NCBI RefSeq assembly: GCF_003991355.1
Contig: NZ_RCSU01000001.1
Location: 62,001-126,000, forward strand
DNA length: 64,000 bases
Source of the DNA: Pseudoflavitalea rhizosphaerae
GTDB taxonomy: Bacteria; Bacteroidota; Bacteroidia; Chitinophagales; Chitinophagaceae
Reading direction: 5' to 3'
Position numbers and translations under genes: made by a program. How positions within the stretch are numbered: the first letter of the stretch is position 1; each line of letters begins with the position of its first letter. Shown piece after piece: positions 53,476-62,961 of the stretch. Under the pieces are notes generated by a model. The model was not told where the DNA came from and ran no database searches. It was given only the letters and a program-made list of their open reading frames with translations.

Positions 53476-55830
53476 TTAGAATTTCAGTCCAAGGCTCACC
53501 AGGAAATTGAAAGGTTTCTGGGCGATGCCATTGGAATTCCAGTATTCTTCGTTCAATAAATTATTTCCCTTTAGAGAAATACGGTAAGCAGGCTGGTCAT
53601 AGAAAACAGTTGCATACAGTAAGGTATAAGCAGGCAGTATGAACTGGTTGCCTGAATCATACCAACTATCGCTAACATAGTTGCCGCCGGCGCCGATACC
53701 GAATCCTTTCATACTGCCTTTCAACAAGGTGTAGCTCACCCAGAGATTTGCTGTGTTTTTCGGGCTGGCCATAACATATTTTCCCGTAAGCGCAGGACTG
53801 GCCTTTTTGTACCTGTTCTCGTTGAAAGCGTATCCTGCATTGATGTTCAGGCCGGCAACAGGAGCGGCGATCAGTTCCACTTCAACTCCCTTGCTGCGTT
53901 GTGTACCATCCTGCAAAGTGAATATCTTTCCATCGATCGTTTCATTCCGGGTGGAATTGGTAACGGCAATATCGTACACACTCACAGAACCGATCAGCTT
54001 GTTATGGAACAATTCCATTTTCACACCAGCTTCCATTTGGTTCCCGTATTGAGGTTTCAATACCAGGATGGTCCCGTCCGGTTGAGCAGCAGGAGCCAGG
54101 TTAAGGAAGCCATTCATGTAATTGGTGAAGAGAGACAACCGGTCTTTCACAACCTGGTACACCAGGCCGAACTTGGGACTCCAGGAAGTTTGATTGTAGC
54201 CACCCGCATATTTCCCGGTAGCGGGAGAAAAAGTTCCATCAGTGGTGAACCTGTCCATACGAAGACTAGCCATTGCTGTCAGCTCCGGTGTGATATTGAA
54301 GAGGTCCGACACATACACACTGTATGTGTTCGATTTGGTTTTGCTGGCGGCGAAGCCTCGCTGCTGGCTCAATACCTCTAGTTGATCTGCACTGAAGCCG
54401 GGCGTATTGTACCTGAGGTTCACAGTATCCACGGGTATGCTCACACGATAAAGATCGTTGTAATTGTAATTGTAATCCAGCCCTATCACTACCCTGTTGC
54501 GGAATTTACCGATCATGAAATCACCCACAAAATTCTGTTGGGCCTGGATATTACCAAATGTTTCAGGGGTCTGGTTCCTGGTGCTGCGCGCAACTGTTGA
54601 ATCCGTCAATAAAGTAAGTGTTGTCCAAAGGAAGTCTTTATAAAATCCTTGTGAGTACAGGTAATTGGTCTGCGATTTCCATTTTTCAGAAATCTTGTAC
54701 TCTATCTGTGCCTGCACATTGTTGATACCATTATTGATATCGATACTGTTATTGATCAGCGATTGTTTATAACCGATAGGAATATCCTTCATGTTCCGGG
54801 CAGTGATCTTTGAAAGATTGCCCAGTGCAAATGAAGTGGTAGTATAATTGCCACGCGTGAATTCAGCGTCGAGATTGATGGTCAGTCGGTCGTTTACGAT
54901 GTATTTGAAACTGGGTGCGATTGTATAATTCTTTGCGAAGCCCTGGTCCTGGAACGAGCCTTCATTTTGAAATGCGCCAACGAAGCGAAAATATGCGTTC
55001 TCTTTTCCTTTAATGGTTAATGGCGTATTCACATCTGCTATGATACGGTTGAACCCGTAGCTGCCACCGGTATAGCTGATCTCGCCACCAAAGGTTTCAT
55101 AGGGTTTCTTTGTTACATAGTTGTAATTACCACCGAACGTGATACCACGTCCGCCACCGAATACAGTGCCAACGGGTCCTTTGATGAATTCGATCCTGTC
55201 TATGATGACGGCGTTCATCGGAACGATGGCGCTGGTGGCCAATCCATTCCTGGTACCCTGCGTATTCTGGAAACCGCGCATGGTCAGCCCTTGTGAACCA
55301 CCTGCTGAAAAGTTTGGAACTGCACCGGGAATGTTACGGTATACTTCATTTCGCTCAATAATATTCTGCTCAGTCATCAGGCTTTGCGCCACCACATTGT
55401 ATACCTGTGGATTTTCCAGGTTACGCAGAGGCATACGCGCAACCGTTTCAGTTCTCTTTGTGGCAAATCGATTCTTCGCATGCACCACAATCACCTCGGT
55501 CAACTGCTGGCTGGATACATTCAGTTGCAGGTTCAATGCGGTTGTTTGATTGCTTCCAACAATTACTTCCTGCACCAATGGTTCATAACCTACAAGCGTA
55601 ACCTCCAATTGATAAGTTCCGGGCTTTACTTTTTGAATAAGAAAACTTCCGTCATCCTCTGTAACAACGGAGCGTTTGGTGCCTTTCAGGGAAACGGTTA
55701 CGAAAGCTGCGGGTTTATTGTCGCTGGTGGTAACCTGTCCTTTGATGATACCAAAATCAGGTTCATTGCTGTTGCTATTGCCAAAGCTGAAGAAGGGAAT
55801 TGCTGCTAAAAGCCAAACCAAGAATCTCAT
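53476..55830 (-). CDS. TonB-dependent siderophore receptor with carboxypeptidase-like N-domain
   Basis: 784 residues from the ATG at 55830. A signal peptide (MRFLVWLLAAIPFFSFG) is followed by a carboxypeptidase-like regulatory domain (about 27-110, GIIKGQVTTSDNKPAAFVTV). The TonB plug domain (about 115-250) contains MPLRNLENPQVYNVV, and a long beta-barrel ends in FNFLVSLGLKF with the C-terminal Phe of barrel proteins. NAVIIDRIEFIKGPVGTVFGGG is typical of ferric-siderophore receptors (FhuE/FpvA type). It imports iron chelates across the outer membrane. It is transcribed with the PepSY gene downstream. Confidence 0.95.
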   Translation of the reverse strand: MRFLVWLLAAIPFFSFGNSNSNEPDFGIIKGQVTTSDNKPAAFVTVSLKGTKRSVVTEDDGSFLIQKVKPGTYQLEVTLVGYEPLVQEVIVGSNQTTALNLQLNVSSQQLTEVIVVHAKNRFATKRTETVARMPLRNLENPQVYNVVAQSLMTEQNIIERNEVYRNIPGAVPNFSAGGSQGLTMRGFQNTQGTRNGLATSAIVPMNAVIIDRIEFIKGPVGTVFGGGRGITFGGNYNYVTKKPYETFGGEISYTGGSYGFNRIIADVNTPLTIKGKENAYFRFVGAFQNEGSFQDQGFAKNYTIAPSFKYIVNDRLTINLDAEFTRGNYTTTSFALGNLSKITARNMKDIPIGYKQSLINNSIDINNGINNVQAQIEYKISEKWKSQTNYLYSQGFYKDFLWTTLTLLTDSTVARSTRNQTPETFGNIQAQQNFVGDFMIGKFRNRVVIGLDYNYNYNDLYRVSIPVDTVNLRYNTPGFSADQLEVLSQQRGFAASKTKSNTYSVYVSDLFNITPELTAMASLRMDRFTTDGTFSPATGKYAGGYNQTSWSPKFGLVYQVVKDRLSLFTNYMNGFLNLAPAAQPDGTILVLKPQYGNQMEAGVKMELFHNKLIGSVSVYDIAVTNSTRNETIDGKIFTLQDGTQRSKGVEVELIAAPVAGLNINAGYAFNENRYKKASPALTGKYVMASPKNTANLWVSYTLLKGSMKGFGIGAGGNYVSDSWYDSGNQFILPAYTLLYATVFYDQPAYRISLKGNNLLNEEYWNSNGIAQKPFNFLVSLGLKF

Positions 55831-56001
55831 AACCGGTTTTGTATTTGCCGGCAAATTTCACTACGGTTTGCCGCAGGAAACATCCCAATCAGGAAAAAGC
55901 AGTTACGCGAAGCGGAAAAATGCTGAAAATCAGCGGCAATGGCAACAAAAAAGGGCCTGACTGCTGGAGTCTGTCCCTCCCGGGGTGCAGTCCCATCGGT
56001 G

Positions 56002-56107
56002 CAGTCGCTCGCGTCTCCGCGAGTGACTTTTGTTTAGTCGCCTCCGGCGACGCGGGGTTCGCCGGAGGCGAACAAATAGAAGTCACTCGCGGGGACGCGA
56101 GCGACTG
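56002..56107 (+). repeat. Interspersed palindromic repeat, copy 6 (forward, covarying outer arms)
   Basis: 106 bp. The inner half is standard (GTCGCC...GGCGAC, GCGGGG centre, TTCGCC...GGCGAAC). The outer arms differ from all other copies: the left reads CGCTCGCGTCTCCGCGAG and the right CTCGCGGGGACGCGAGCG. The left and right changes are complementary except for one T opposite G, so the long stem is kept. It lies 16 bp after the parC stop codon and about 170 bp upstream of the TonB receptor start. Confidence 0.92.
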
Positions 56108-56123
56108 GGCACACCCTGATAAC

Positions 56124-58646
56124 TTAAAACAGTTCCGGCTGGTCGTTCGCTTCTTCTTTCTTTTCTTTCATCACCCACTCAAACTCGGTGCTTTTGCTGA
56201 AATCCGCGAGCTTGTTCCCCACGGCTTTCCAGCCCATCACTTCAACAAAATCATTGATCTTGATCTTTGATGTCCGTTGCTGCTGACCGCGCCCCTGCCT
56301 GATGAGTACGATGGGTTCAGGATGGGTGCTCACCGCTTCGAGATAATTGTCGGGCCCTTCCTTGATCATCGTGAATTTATTGAACAGCGTGGTGGTCTCG
56401 ATACGGAAACGCTTCACGTTGAACTGTTGTTTATCGTAATCCAGATAAATGGCGGTAACTGTTTTTTCCGGGTTGAACTTCTCGATCCTGATCACGTTCT
56501 CGGGATCGAAACGCTGGGTCACTTCCTGGTCTGTGATCATGTAAGTACCATCGTGGTAGAAAACCAGCAGTCTGTCTTCCGCCTGGAAGCTGCCCAGGTA
56601 CTCCCCTTTCTCTTCGGTGTTGAGCCTTCCGAACTGGTCGTCGAACCAGAGCTTGCGGCCACCGAGCGTGGATTTACCGGCTTCCTTGAACTTCACGTTC
56701 TTGACCGGGTACTTGGTCACCTGGTTGCCCATGCTGCTGCGTCCCTTGATCTCTAGTTCTTCAAAATAGAAATCGAATTCCTTGATACGCGCGCTGGCAT
56801 TAGGACTGAGGATCACTTTCACTACTTCGGCTTCACCATTGGGATTTGCAGTGAAATAATGCACTTTGCTTTTCTCAGCCCCCTTGGTGAGGTCGTATTC
56901 TTTATCACGGGTGATACCGGTAACATTGAATCGCTTCGCGAAGCTGATGCCGCTCTTCGCATCAACATAGATCATGTTGTAAGTAGTGCGTTCATCGTTC
57001 TTCTGGAAGATGGCGATATGGATGATGTCTTTCCCGATGAATGTTTTGTCAGACACTTTCACGATCTTCATCTTACCGGCCCTTGTGAACACGATCACAT
57101 CATCCAGGTCGGAACAGTCGGCCACAAATTCATCTTTCTTCAAACCTGTGCCCACAAAGCCGTCTGCACGGTTTACATAGAGCTTGGCATTGGCGATGGC
57201 CACGGCTTTCGCTTGTACCACTTCAAAAGGCTTGATCTCCGTTTTGCGCTCTCTTGTTTTACCGTATTTCTCTTTAAGCCGCTCATAATATGCCACGGCG
57301 AAATCTACCAGGTTATTGAGATCATGCTTCACCTGTTTGATCTCTTTCTCCAAACCTTTGATCTGGTTGATCAGGTCATCGATATCGAGTTTGTAAATTC
57401 TGCGTACAGGCTTCTCCGTGAGCTTGATGAGGTCTTCGCGGGTGATCTCGCGTTTCAGTTGGGCCTTGAAAGGATTGAATGCCTTATCGATGGCGTCCAG
57501 TACCTTATCCCAGGTCTCATGTCTTTTCTCCAGCTCTTTGTAGATCTTTTCTTCGAAGAAGATCTTTTCGAGAGAAGTATAATGCCATTTTTCCTGCAGT
57601 TCCGCGAGTTTGATCTCGAGTTCACGTTTGAGGAGGTCTTTTGTTTTCTCCACGGAAACGCGCAGCAGTTCGTGAACGCCGAGGAACACGGGCTTCTTGT
57701 CTACGATCACGCAGGCGTTGGGAGAAATGCTCACTTCGCAATCGGTGAATGCGTAGAGGGCATCGATGGTGATATCGGGAGAGATGCCGGGGGCCAGGTC
57801 AACCTGGATCTCCACATCGGCAGCGGTATTATCCGTTACTTTTTTGATCTTGATCTTACCCTGATCGTTGGCTTTGATGATGCTCTCGATGAGCGAAGTA
57901 GTAGTAACGCCGTAGGGTACATTTTTGATGAGCAGGGTCTTCTTATCGAACTCCTCGATATTGGCGCGCACACGCACTTTGCCGCCGCGTTTACCTTCAT
58001 TGTAATTGGTAACGTCTATCATTCCGCCGGTCTGGAAATCGGGATAGAGTTCGAATTTCTTTCCGCGGAGGTATTTGATGGCAGCGTCTATGAGCTCATT
58101 GAAGTTATGCGGCAGGATCTTGGTAGCCAGACCAACCGCGATACCTTCAGCTCCGTGGGCCAGCAGCAGCGGGAATTTCATGGGAAGCGTTACCGGCTCG
58201 TTCTTGCGGCCGTCATAACTGGTTGCCCAATCAGTTGTTTTATTATTGAAAGCAACGTCCAGCGCAAATTTGCTGAGGCGCGCCTCGATATAACGGGGTG
58301 CAGCCGCATCGTCTCCGGTGCGAACATCGCCCCAGTTACCCTGGGTATCGATCATCAGGTCCTTCTGTCCCATATTCACCAGTGCATCACCGATACTTGC
58401 ATCACCGTGTGGGTGGTACTGCATCGCCTGACCGATGATATTGGCCACTTTGTTGAACCTGCCATCATCCATTTCTTTCATGGCATGCAGGATACGGCGC
58501 TGTACGGGTTTCAATCCGTCTTCCACAGCCGGTACCGCACGCTCCAGGATCACATAAGAAGCATAATCAAGGAACCAGGTCTTGTATTGTCCGGATACAC
58601 CTGAATTGCTTTCCAAAGCCTGCTCTGATATTTTCGATTTAGCCAT
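56124..58646 (-). CDS. parC: DNA topoisomerase IV subunit A
   Basis: 840 residues. The breakage-reunion domain has VEDGLKPVQRRILHAM (about 41-56), the quinolone-region segment QYHPHGDASIGDALV (77-90) and the catalytic Tyr119 in AAAPRYIEARLS. A long coiled coil is near 350-460 (LLKRELEIKLAELQEKW; LINQIKGLEKEIKQVKHD). The C-terminal beta-pinwheel follows without the GyrA-box, which favours ParC over GyrA. It decatenates replicated chromosomes with ParE. It is encoded 37 bp after a DUF1835 gene, which follows parE. Confidence 0.93.
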   Translation of the reverse strand: MAKSKISEQALESNSGVSGQYKTWFLDYASYVILERAVPAVEDGLKPVQRRILHAMKEMDDGRFNKVANIIGQAMQYHPHGDASIGDALVNMGQKDLMIDTQGNWGDVRTGDDAAAPRYIEARLSKFALDVAFNNKTTDWATSYDGRKNEPVTLPMKFPLLLAHGAEGIAVGLATKILPHNFNELIDAAIKYLRGKKFELYPDFQTGGMIDVTNYNEGKRGGKVRVRANIEEFDKKTLLIKNVPYGVTTTSLIESIIKANDQGKIKIKKVTDNTAADVEIQVDLAPGISPDITIDALYAFTDCEVSISPNACVIVDKKPVFLGVHELLRVSVEKTKDLLKRELEIKLAELQEKWHYTSLEKIFFEEKIYKELEKRHETWDKVLDAIDKAFNPFKAQLKREITREDLIKLTEKPVRRIYKLDIDDLINQIKGLEKEIKQVKHDLNNLVDFAVAYYERLKEKYGKTRERKTEIKPFEVVQAKAVAIANAKLYVNRADGFVGTGLKKDEFVADCSDLDDVIVFTRAGKMKIVKVSDKTFIGKDIIHIAIFQKNDERTTYNMIYVDAKSGISFAKRFNVTGITRDKEYDLTKGAEKSKVHYFTANPNGEAEVVKVILSPNASARIKEFDFYFEELEIKGRSSMGNQVTKYPVKNVKFKEAGKSTLGGRKLWFDDQFGRLNTEEKGEYLGSFQAEDRLLVFYHDGTYMITDQEVTQRFDPENVIRIEKFNPEKTVTAIYLDYDKQQFNVKRFRIETTTLFNKFTMIKEGPDNYLEAVSTHPEPIVLIRQGRGQQQRTSKIKINDFVEVMGWKAVGNKLADFSKSTEFEWVMKEKKEEANDQPELF

Positions 58647-58683
58647 AAGATTCTTTCAGCCTGAGCTCTTGTATATTTTTATA

Positions 58684-59523
58684 TTATTGTTCCTGTTCTG
58701 AATTGGCCTGAACTGCCGACTTTCCTTTCACTTCAAAGTCCTTCATTCCTTTTAGTTCACCCTGCACATCGTATTCGCCGGCAGCGAGGATCTGCTTCAA
58801 TCTCCACAGCATATACGCGTCACCGGTAGTTTGCTTGTTTTTGGTGAGGAAATTATGGATGATCTTGCTTGCCTTCTGCCAGTCGTTGGTAATGTACTTT
58901 TTCAGATCGGCATCATAGAAATCATAATCAAAATGACCGAGCTTCTTACCACCTTCAAGGATGCGGACCCCTTTGTCCTCCTGCATCAGTTTCTTCCATT
59001 CGTCGGGGTCCACTTCAAATTCGCTGAGTGTGACAGGGCGCGCCAGTTTCCTGGCTTTCAGGAATTCCTTCGGAGGAATTACGGATAACCATTCGGGATA
59101 GAAGATGAGACCTTTTTCATTGATGAAAGGCAGGTTGTTCAGGTAAAGGATGAATACCCTACCCTGGAATTCCGCCATATAGTTGAGCAGCCAGTAATAG
59201 CCACATACATCATGTTTATTTTGTGCAGCCCAGATCCAGATGATCTCATCGGGATTGCGGCGCATGGTGCCCACCAGTTCGGCAATGGTCTTGTAATCGT
59301 TCACTTCATCGGTTTCCACTTTTCCATCATAATCACCGCCGGCCAGTACTTCTTTCCACCATTGCTTCCTGGCTTCGATGCCTTCGCCTACATAGATATC
59401 GGCAATAGGACCAACAGCGTAATCATCCCTGATCAATACGATATCGCCCTGCATGGATTCCTCCAGCTCGATGGCTTTCTGAAGCACGGCTATATCAGGT
59501 TCATTGAAAACGATATGAATCAT
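58684..59523 (-). CDS. DUF1835 domain-containing protein
   Basis: 279 residues. The N-terminal half (MIHIVFNEPDIAVLQKAIEL; IVLIRDDYAVGPI) is the DUF1835 Rossmann-like module, and the C-terminal half (LARPVTLSEFEVDPDEW; DAYMLWRLKQILAAGEYDV) resembles DUF3658. There is no signal or membrane segment. It sits inside the topoisomerase IV operon, 16 bp after parE and 37 bp before parC, so it is likely co-transcribed. Function unknown. Confidence 0.88.
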   Translation of the reverse strand: MIHIVFNEPDIAVLQKAIELEESMQGDIVLIRDDYAVGPIADIYVGEGIEARKQWWKEVLAGGDYDGKVETDEVNDYKTIAELVGTMRRNPDEIIWIWAAQNKHDVCGYYWLLNYMAEFQGRVFILYLNNLPFINEKGLIFYPEWLSVIPPKEFLKARKLARPVTLSEFEVDPDEWKKLMQEDKGVRILEGGKKLGHFDYDFYDADLKKYITNDWQKASKIIHNFLTKNKQTTGDAYMLWRLKQILAAGEYDVQGELKGMKDFEVKGKSAVQANSEQEQ

Positions 59524-59539
59524 AAATTCTGGTTTGTGC

Positions 59540-61447
59540 CTATTTAGCAGTTTCAGTTTCTTCGGCCAGGTCCAGCTCTACGCGCAGGTTATCGATGATG
59601 AACTCCTGGCGTTCCTGGGTGTTCTTGCCCATATAGTATTCCAGCAGCGCCTGCACGTGTTCGCCCTGCTCGATGATCACGGGTTGCTTACGCATTTCAG
59701 GACCGATGAACCTTCCGAACTCGTCCGGAGAGATCTCGCCCAGTCCTTTGAAGCGTGTGATCTCGGGTTTACCACCTAGTTTTTTGATAGCCTTCTGCTT
59801 TTCTTCTTCGTCATAACAATAGATGGTCTCCTTCTTGTCCCGTACACGGAACAATGGAGTTTCCAGGATGTACACGTGCTGGTTCTTCACCAGGTCAGGG
59901 AAGAACTGCAGGAAGAAGGTCATCATCAGTAAACGGATATGCATACCGTCTACATCAGCATCGGTAGCGATCACGATATTATTGTAACGAAGCCCTTCAT
60001 AACCTTCTTCGATATTCAATGCATGCTGAAGCAGGTTGAACTCTTCGTTCTCGTACACAACTTTTTTGGTGAGGCCAAAACAGTTGAGTGGTTTACCGCG
60101 AAGACTGAACACCGCCTGTGATTCAACGTTGCGGCTCTTGGTGATGCTTCCGCTGGCTGAATCACCTTCGGTGATGAAGATGGTGCTCTCCGCTTGTTTT
60201 TCGCGAATGGCATCTTTATCTTTTCCTGTGGGCTCGTCGTTGTAATGATAGCGGCAGTCGCGCAGTTTCCTGTTGTGCAGGTTGGCTTTTTTTGCGCGCT
60301 CGTTGGCGAGTTTCTTGATGCCAGCCAGTTCCTTGCGCTCGCGCTCACTCTGCTCGATACGCTTTTTGAGCGCTTCAGCAGTAGTTGGATTGCGGTGCAG
60401 GAAATTATCCAGTTCCCTGGCGAGAAAATCGTTCACGAAATTCTTCATGGTAGGCCCATTCTCATACACTACCTGTGAACCGAGCTTGGTCTTGGTCTGG
60501 CTTTCGAACACGGGCTCCTGCACACGAACGGAGATGGCGGCGCAGATGCTGCCACGGATATCGGCGGCATCATAGTCCTTTTTATAGAACTCGCGGATGG
60601 TTTTCACGAAGGCTTCGCGGAAAGCGGCGAGGTGTGTACCGCCCTGCGTGGTATACTGTCCGTTAACGAAAGAGTAATATTCTTCACCGTAAGAATTCTC
60701 GTGTGTGATGGCCACTTCTATATCCTCCCCTTTGAGGTGGATCACCGGGTAGCGGATCTCGTCTTCATTGGTCTTGCGCTGGAGAAGGTCCAGCAGGCCG
60801 TTCTTGCTAACGTATTTTTTACCGTTGAGGTTCATCACCAGGCCGGCATTGAGGTAGCAATAGTTCCAGAGCTGTCCATCGAGGTATTCGTGGAGGAAGT
60901 GGAAGTTCTTGAAGACTGTTTCGTCGGGGATGAAGGTGATGAGTGTGCCGTTAGGTTCGTCGGTCTTTTGTTCTTTGTGTTCTTTGGTGAGCACGCCTTT
61001 CTCGAACTCGGCGGTCTTCTCTTTTCCGTCGCGGTAAGCAGTCACTTTGAAATAGGTGCTGAGGGCGTTCACGGCCTTGGTACCCACACCATTCAATCCA
61101 ACAGATTTTTGGAAAGCTTTGCTATCGTATTTGGCCCCTGTATTGATCTTGCTCACAACGTCCACCACTTTTCCGAGAGGGATGCCCCGGCCATAGTCGC
61201 GTACAGACACATTTTTGCCTTCTATAGAGATCTCAACCTGTTTACCATAGCCCATTGTATGTTCATCGATACAGTTGTCGATCACCTCTTTGAGCAATAC
61301 ATAGATCCCGTCATCTGGACTGGATCCGTCGCCGAGTTTCCCGATGTACATCCCGGGTCGGAGGCGGATATGTTCCCTCCAGTCGAGACTGCGTATCGAG
61401 TCTTCGGTATACTCGCCTTGAACGGTGGTTTCTTTTTCTTTTGCCAT
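59540..61447 (-). CDS. parE: DNA topoisomerase IV subunit B
   Basis: 635 residues. The GHKL ATPase domain has [20 protein letters not shown] (about 31), [20 protein letters not shown] and [13 protein letters not shown]. The TOPRIM domain has the catalytic EGDSASGS and the [12 protein letters not shown] metal-binding motif. The C-terminal zinc-free tail is short. It powers strand passage by topoisomerase IV. It is first in the parE-DUF1835-parC operon. Confidence 0.95.
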   Translation of the reverse strand: MAKEKETTVQGEYTEDSIRSLDWREHIRLRPGMYIGKLGDGSSPDDGIYVLLKEVIDNCIDEHTMGYGKQVEISIEGKNVSVRDYGRGIPLGKVVDVVSKINTGAKYDSKAFQKSVGLNGVGTKAVNALSTYFKVTAYRDGKEKTAEFEKGVLTKEHKEQKTDEPNGTLITFIPDETVFKNFHFLHEYLDGQLWNYCYLNAGLVMNLNGKKYVSKNGLLDLLQRKTNEDEIRYPVIHLKGEDIEVAITHENSYGEEYYSFVNGQYTTQGGTHLAAFREAFVKTIREFYKKDYDAADIRGSICAAISVRVQEPVFESQTKTKLGSQVVYENGPTMKNFVNDFLARELDNFLHRNPTTAEALKKRIEQSERERKELAGIKKLANERAKKANLHNRKLRDCRYHYNDEPTGKDKDAIREKQAESTIFITEGDSASGSITKSRNVESQAVFSLRGKPLNCFGLTKKVVYENEEFNLLQHALNIEEGYEGLRYNNIVIATDADVDGMHIRLLMMTFFLQFFPDLVKNQHVYILETPLFRVRDKKETIYCYDEEEKQKAIKKLGGKPEITRFKGLGEISPDEFGRFIGPEMRKQPVIIEQGEHVQALLEYYMGKNTQERQEFIIDNLRVELDLAEETETAK

Positions 61448-61597
61448 AGTCTAGTCCTGTTCGTAAGCTACTTATATATTAAAATAAATCAGTTGCAATA
61501 GTAAGGGATGCTGTAGAACGGGCAAATATAGCAAAACAGGAGCAGAAGGTTTTTGTGTGAGATATTCAGGTATGTGGAAAATTGGGTTTGCAGCGTG

Positions 61598-61710
61598 CTG
61601 GCAGTCGCTCGCCTCCGGCGAGTGACTTTTGTTTAGTCGCCTCCGGCGACGCCGGGGTTCGCCGGAGGCGAACAAATAGAAGTCACTCGTCAGAGGCGAG
61701 CGACTGCCAG
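61598..61710 (+). repeat. Interspersed palindromic repeat, copy 7 (forward)
   Basis: 113 bp with outer arms CTGGCAGTCGCTCGCC and GGCGAGCGACTGCCAG, identical to those of copy 2. The centre is GCCGGGG (one extra C). The fourth hairpin is degenerate (CTCGTCAGAGGCGAG). The right flank CTCTCCGCCCTTTTTAGTC continues similarity with the flank of copy 5. It lies between parE and the terminator of the next minus-strand gene. Confidence 0.92.
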
Positions 61711-61737
61711 CTCTCCGCCCTTTTTAGTCAGCCCCCA

Positions 61738-61769
61738 AATAAAAAGGGCCAACTCTGAAAGCTGGCCCT
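61738..61769 (-). terminator. Intrinsic terminator
   Basis: On the minus strand the arms AGGGCCA and TGGCCCT (61745-61769) are followed by TTTTTATTT. It lies 20 bp after the stop of the secreted protein gene at 61790, and 28 bp from repeat copy 7. Confidence 0.8.
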
Positions 61770-61789
61770 CCTGAGAATGGTTGAATGGA

Positions 61790-62200
61790 TCATGGTCTTG
61801 CTTCCTCTACTTCCGTTTGTTCGGAGTAGGTGGTGCTAACCTTAAAGATCCGGGCTATTTGTTTTCGATTAATGGCAAGGACAAACTGAACTGATCTGAT
61901 ATCACCTTTTTCGATCTTGAAGCGGCGAAGGTTATTGCCTTCATAGTACACTTCGCGGTGGAGATCCTGGCCGGCTTCGTTTCTGATGGTGAAATATGAC
62001 TTTCCGGGTACAGAGGTCTTCACTGTGAAGATTAGGAAATTGCCTTCTGTTCCGTTGAAGGTCACATCAATCATGGGAGCAACAGGATCAGTGGTGTTAG
62101 CGGCAGCCAGGGGTTGGGTCTGTACTGCGGCAAATCCATTCGCTGCAAAAAACATTGAACTGATCAGGAGAAGGTTGTACAACCATTTTGTGGTTTTCAT
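61790..62200 (-). CDS. Small secreted protein of unknown function
   Basis: 136 residues from the ATG at 62200. A signal peptide (LLLISSMFFAANGFA) precedes a compact beta-rich domain (PMIDVTFNGTEGNFLIFTVK; RRFKIEKGDIRSVQFVLA). The C-terminus is basic then Glu-rich. The pattern resembles a single Ig-like or C2-like sandwich, which is inference. It is monocistronic with its own terminator. No close family is recognised. Confidence 0.8.
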   Translation of the reverse strand: MKTTKWLYNLLLISSMFFAANGFAAVQTQPLAAANTTDPVAPMIDVTFNGTEGNFLIFTVKTSVPGKSYFTIRNEAGQDLHREVYYEGNNLRRFKIEKGDIRSVQFVLAINRKQIARIFKVSTTYSEQTEVEEARP

Positions 62201-62553
62201 AATCCAGTTTTTTGTTTGTGATTTGTTTTTTTTGATCACAGCACAAAATTGCGATACGTTCATTACCACAATATGACCTGATATTAAAGGATACGTTAAG
62301 AAATAAAAATGCGCGGAAACATGTAACCGGTGTGGATTTTCTTGCTCATACATTATGAAACAAAAAAAATACTCCGTTCTAAATAATCATGCCATCGTTT
62401 TTTTATTCACCAAAAATATTTATGGCACAGTCATTGTTTTCTTGCAACACAGAACTAACCACCCCACCTGCTCTAACGTGTGAATGAAAATGTTGAAGAA
62501 AGATTGTTGAAGAAAATAGCAAACCATTTTTATTAACCTATAATTTTTCATTT
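62201..62553. other. Divergent intergenic region, 353 bp
   Basis: No gene is supported. AT-rich, with several T-runs. It contains a sigma-54-like site at 62423-62438 on the plus strand. It separates two small secreted proteins transcribed away from each other. Confidence 0.55.
62423..62438 (+). promoter_or_regulatory. Sigma-54-like -24/-12 site
   Basis: TGGCACAGTCATTGTT agrees with TGGCAC-N5-TTGCW at all but one key position (T in place of C in the -12 GC). The GG and the TTG have the right spacing. A start about 12 nt downstream would give a leader of about 105 nt for the gene at 62554. A sigma-54 gene is not in the window. Confidence 0.3.
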
Positions 62554-62871
62554 ATGAAAAGCATCAAGGTAAGCTTGGTAGCGCTCACTATTGCTACCGC
62601 TGGATTATTTGCGTTCAAAGGCATCCAAACAGGATCCATCAAAGGAACAGTATCTCCTGCAGACGGCGCTGAGCGCGTGTGGGCATTGTCCGGAACTGAT
62701 ACGCTGAAAGCGACAGTTGAGTCAGGTGCATTCACGATCACCGGCGCAAAAGCAGGTACTTACAGAGTGATTGTAGAAGCTAAACCACCTTATAAGAATG
62801 CTGCTAAGGATGGTGTAACAGTTACTGATGGTCAACCTACCGATGTTGGCGAAATCAAACTGGAACAATAA
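62554..62871 (+). CDS. Small secreted carboxypeptidase-regulatory-like protein
   Basis: 105 residues. A signal peptide (MKSIKVSLVALTIATAGLFA) is followed by one beta-sandwich of the carboxypeptidase D regulatory-like type: GSIKGTVSPADGAERVWAL, then AFTITGAKAGTYRVIVEAKPPY and DVGEIKLEQ. The same domain is at the N-terminus of the TonB receptor at 53476-55830, but here it stands alone. The partner is unknown. It has its own terminator and a strong-looking AT-rich leader. Confidence 0.85.
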   Translation: MKSIKVSLVALTIATAGLFAFKGIQTGSIKGTVSPADGAERVWALSGTDTLKATVESGAFTITGAKAGTYRVIVEAKPPYKNAAKDGVTVTDGQPTDVGEIKLEQ

Positions 62872-62904
62872 GCAGTTCCTATAATTTTCCTCTTTGCAAA
62901 AAGG

Positions 62905-62935
62905 AAAACAGTGCATCGCGCTGTTTTTCTTTTTT
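62905..62935 (+). terminator. Intrinsic terminator
   Basis: The arms AAAACAGTGC and GCGCTGTTTT (one wobble, 3-nt loop) are followed by TCTTTTTT. It lies 33 bp after the stop of the small secreted protein and 27 bp before the ABC ATPase start. Confidence 0.85.
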
Positions 62936-62961
62936 ATGCTCATCTGTTTGTAGATTGCAGG

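Noticed and set aside
56859-58604. A 581-codon open frame antisense to parC
   Set aside because: The ParC frame is complete with catalytic Tyr and matching domains; the antisense frame is a codon-bias shadow rich in Ile, His and Phe without domains.
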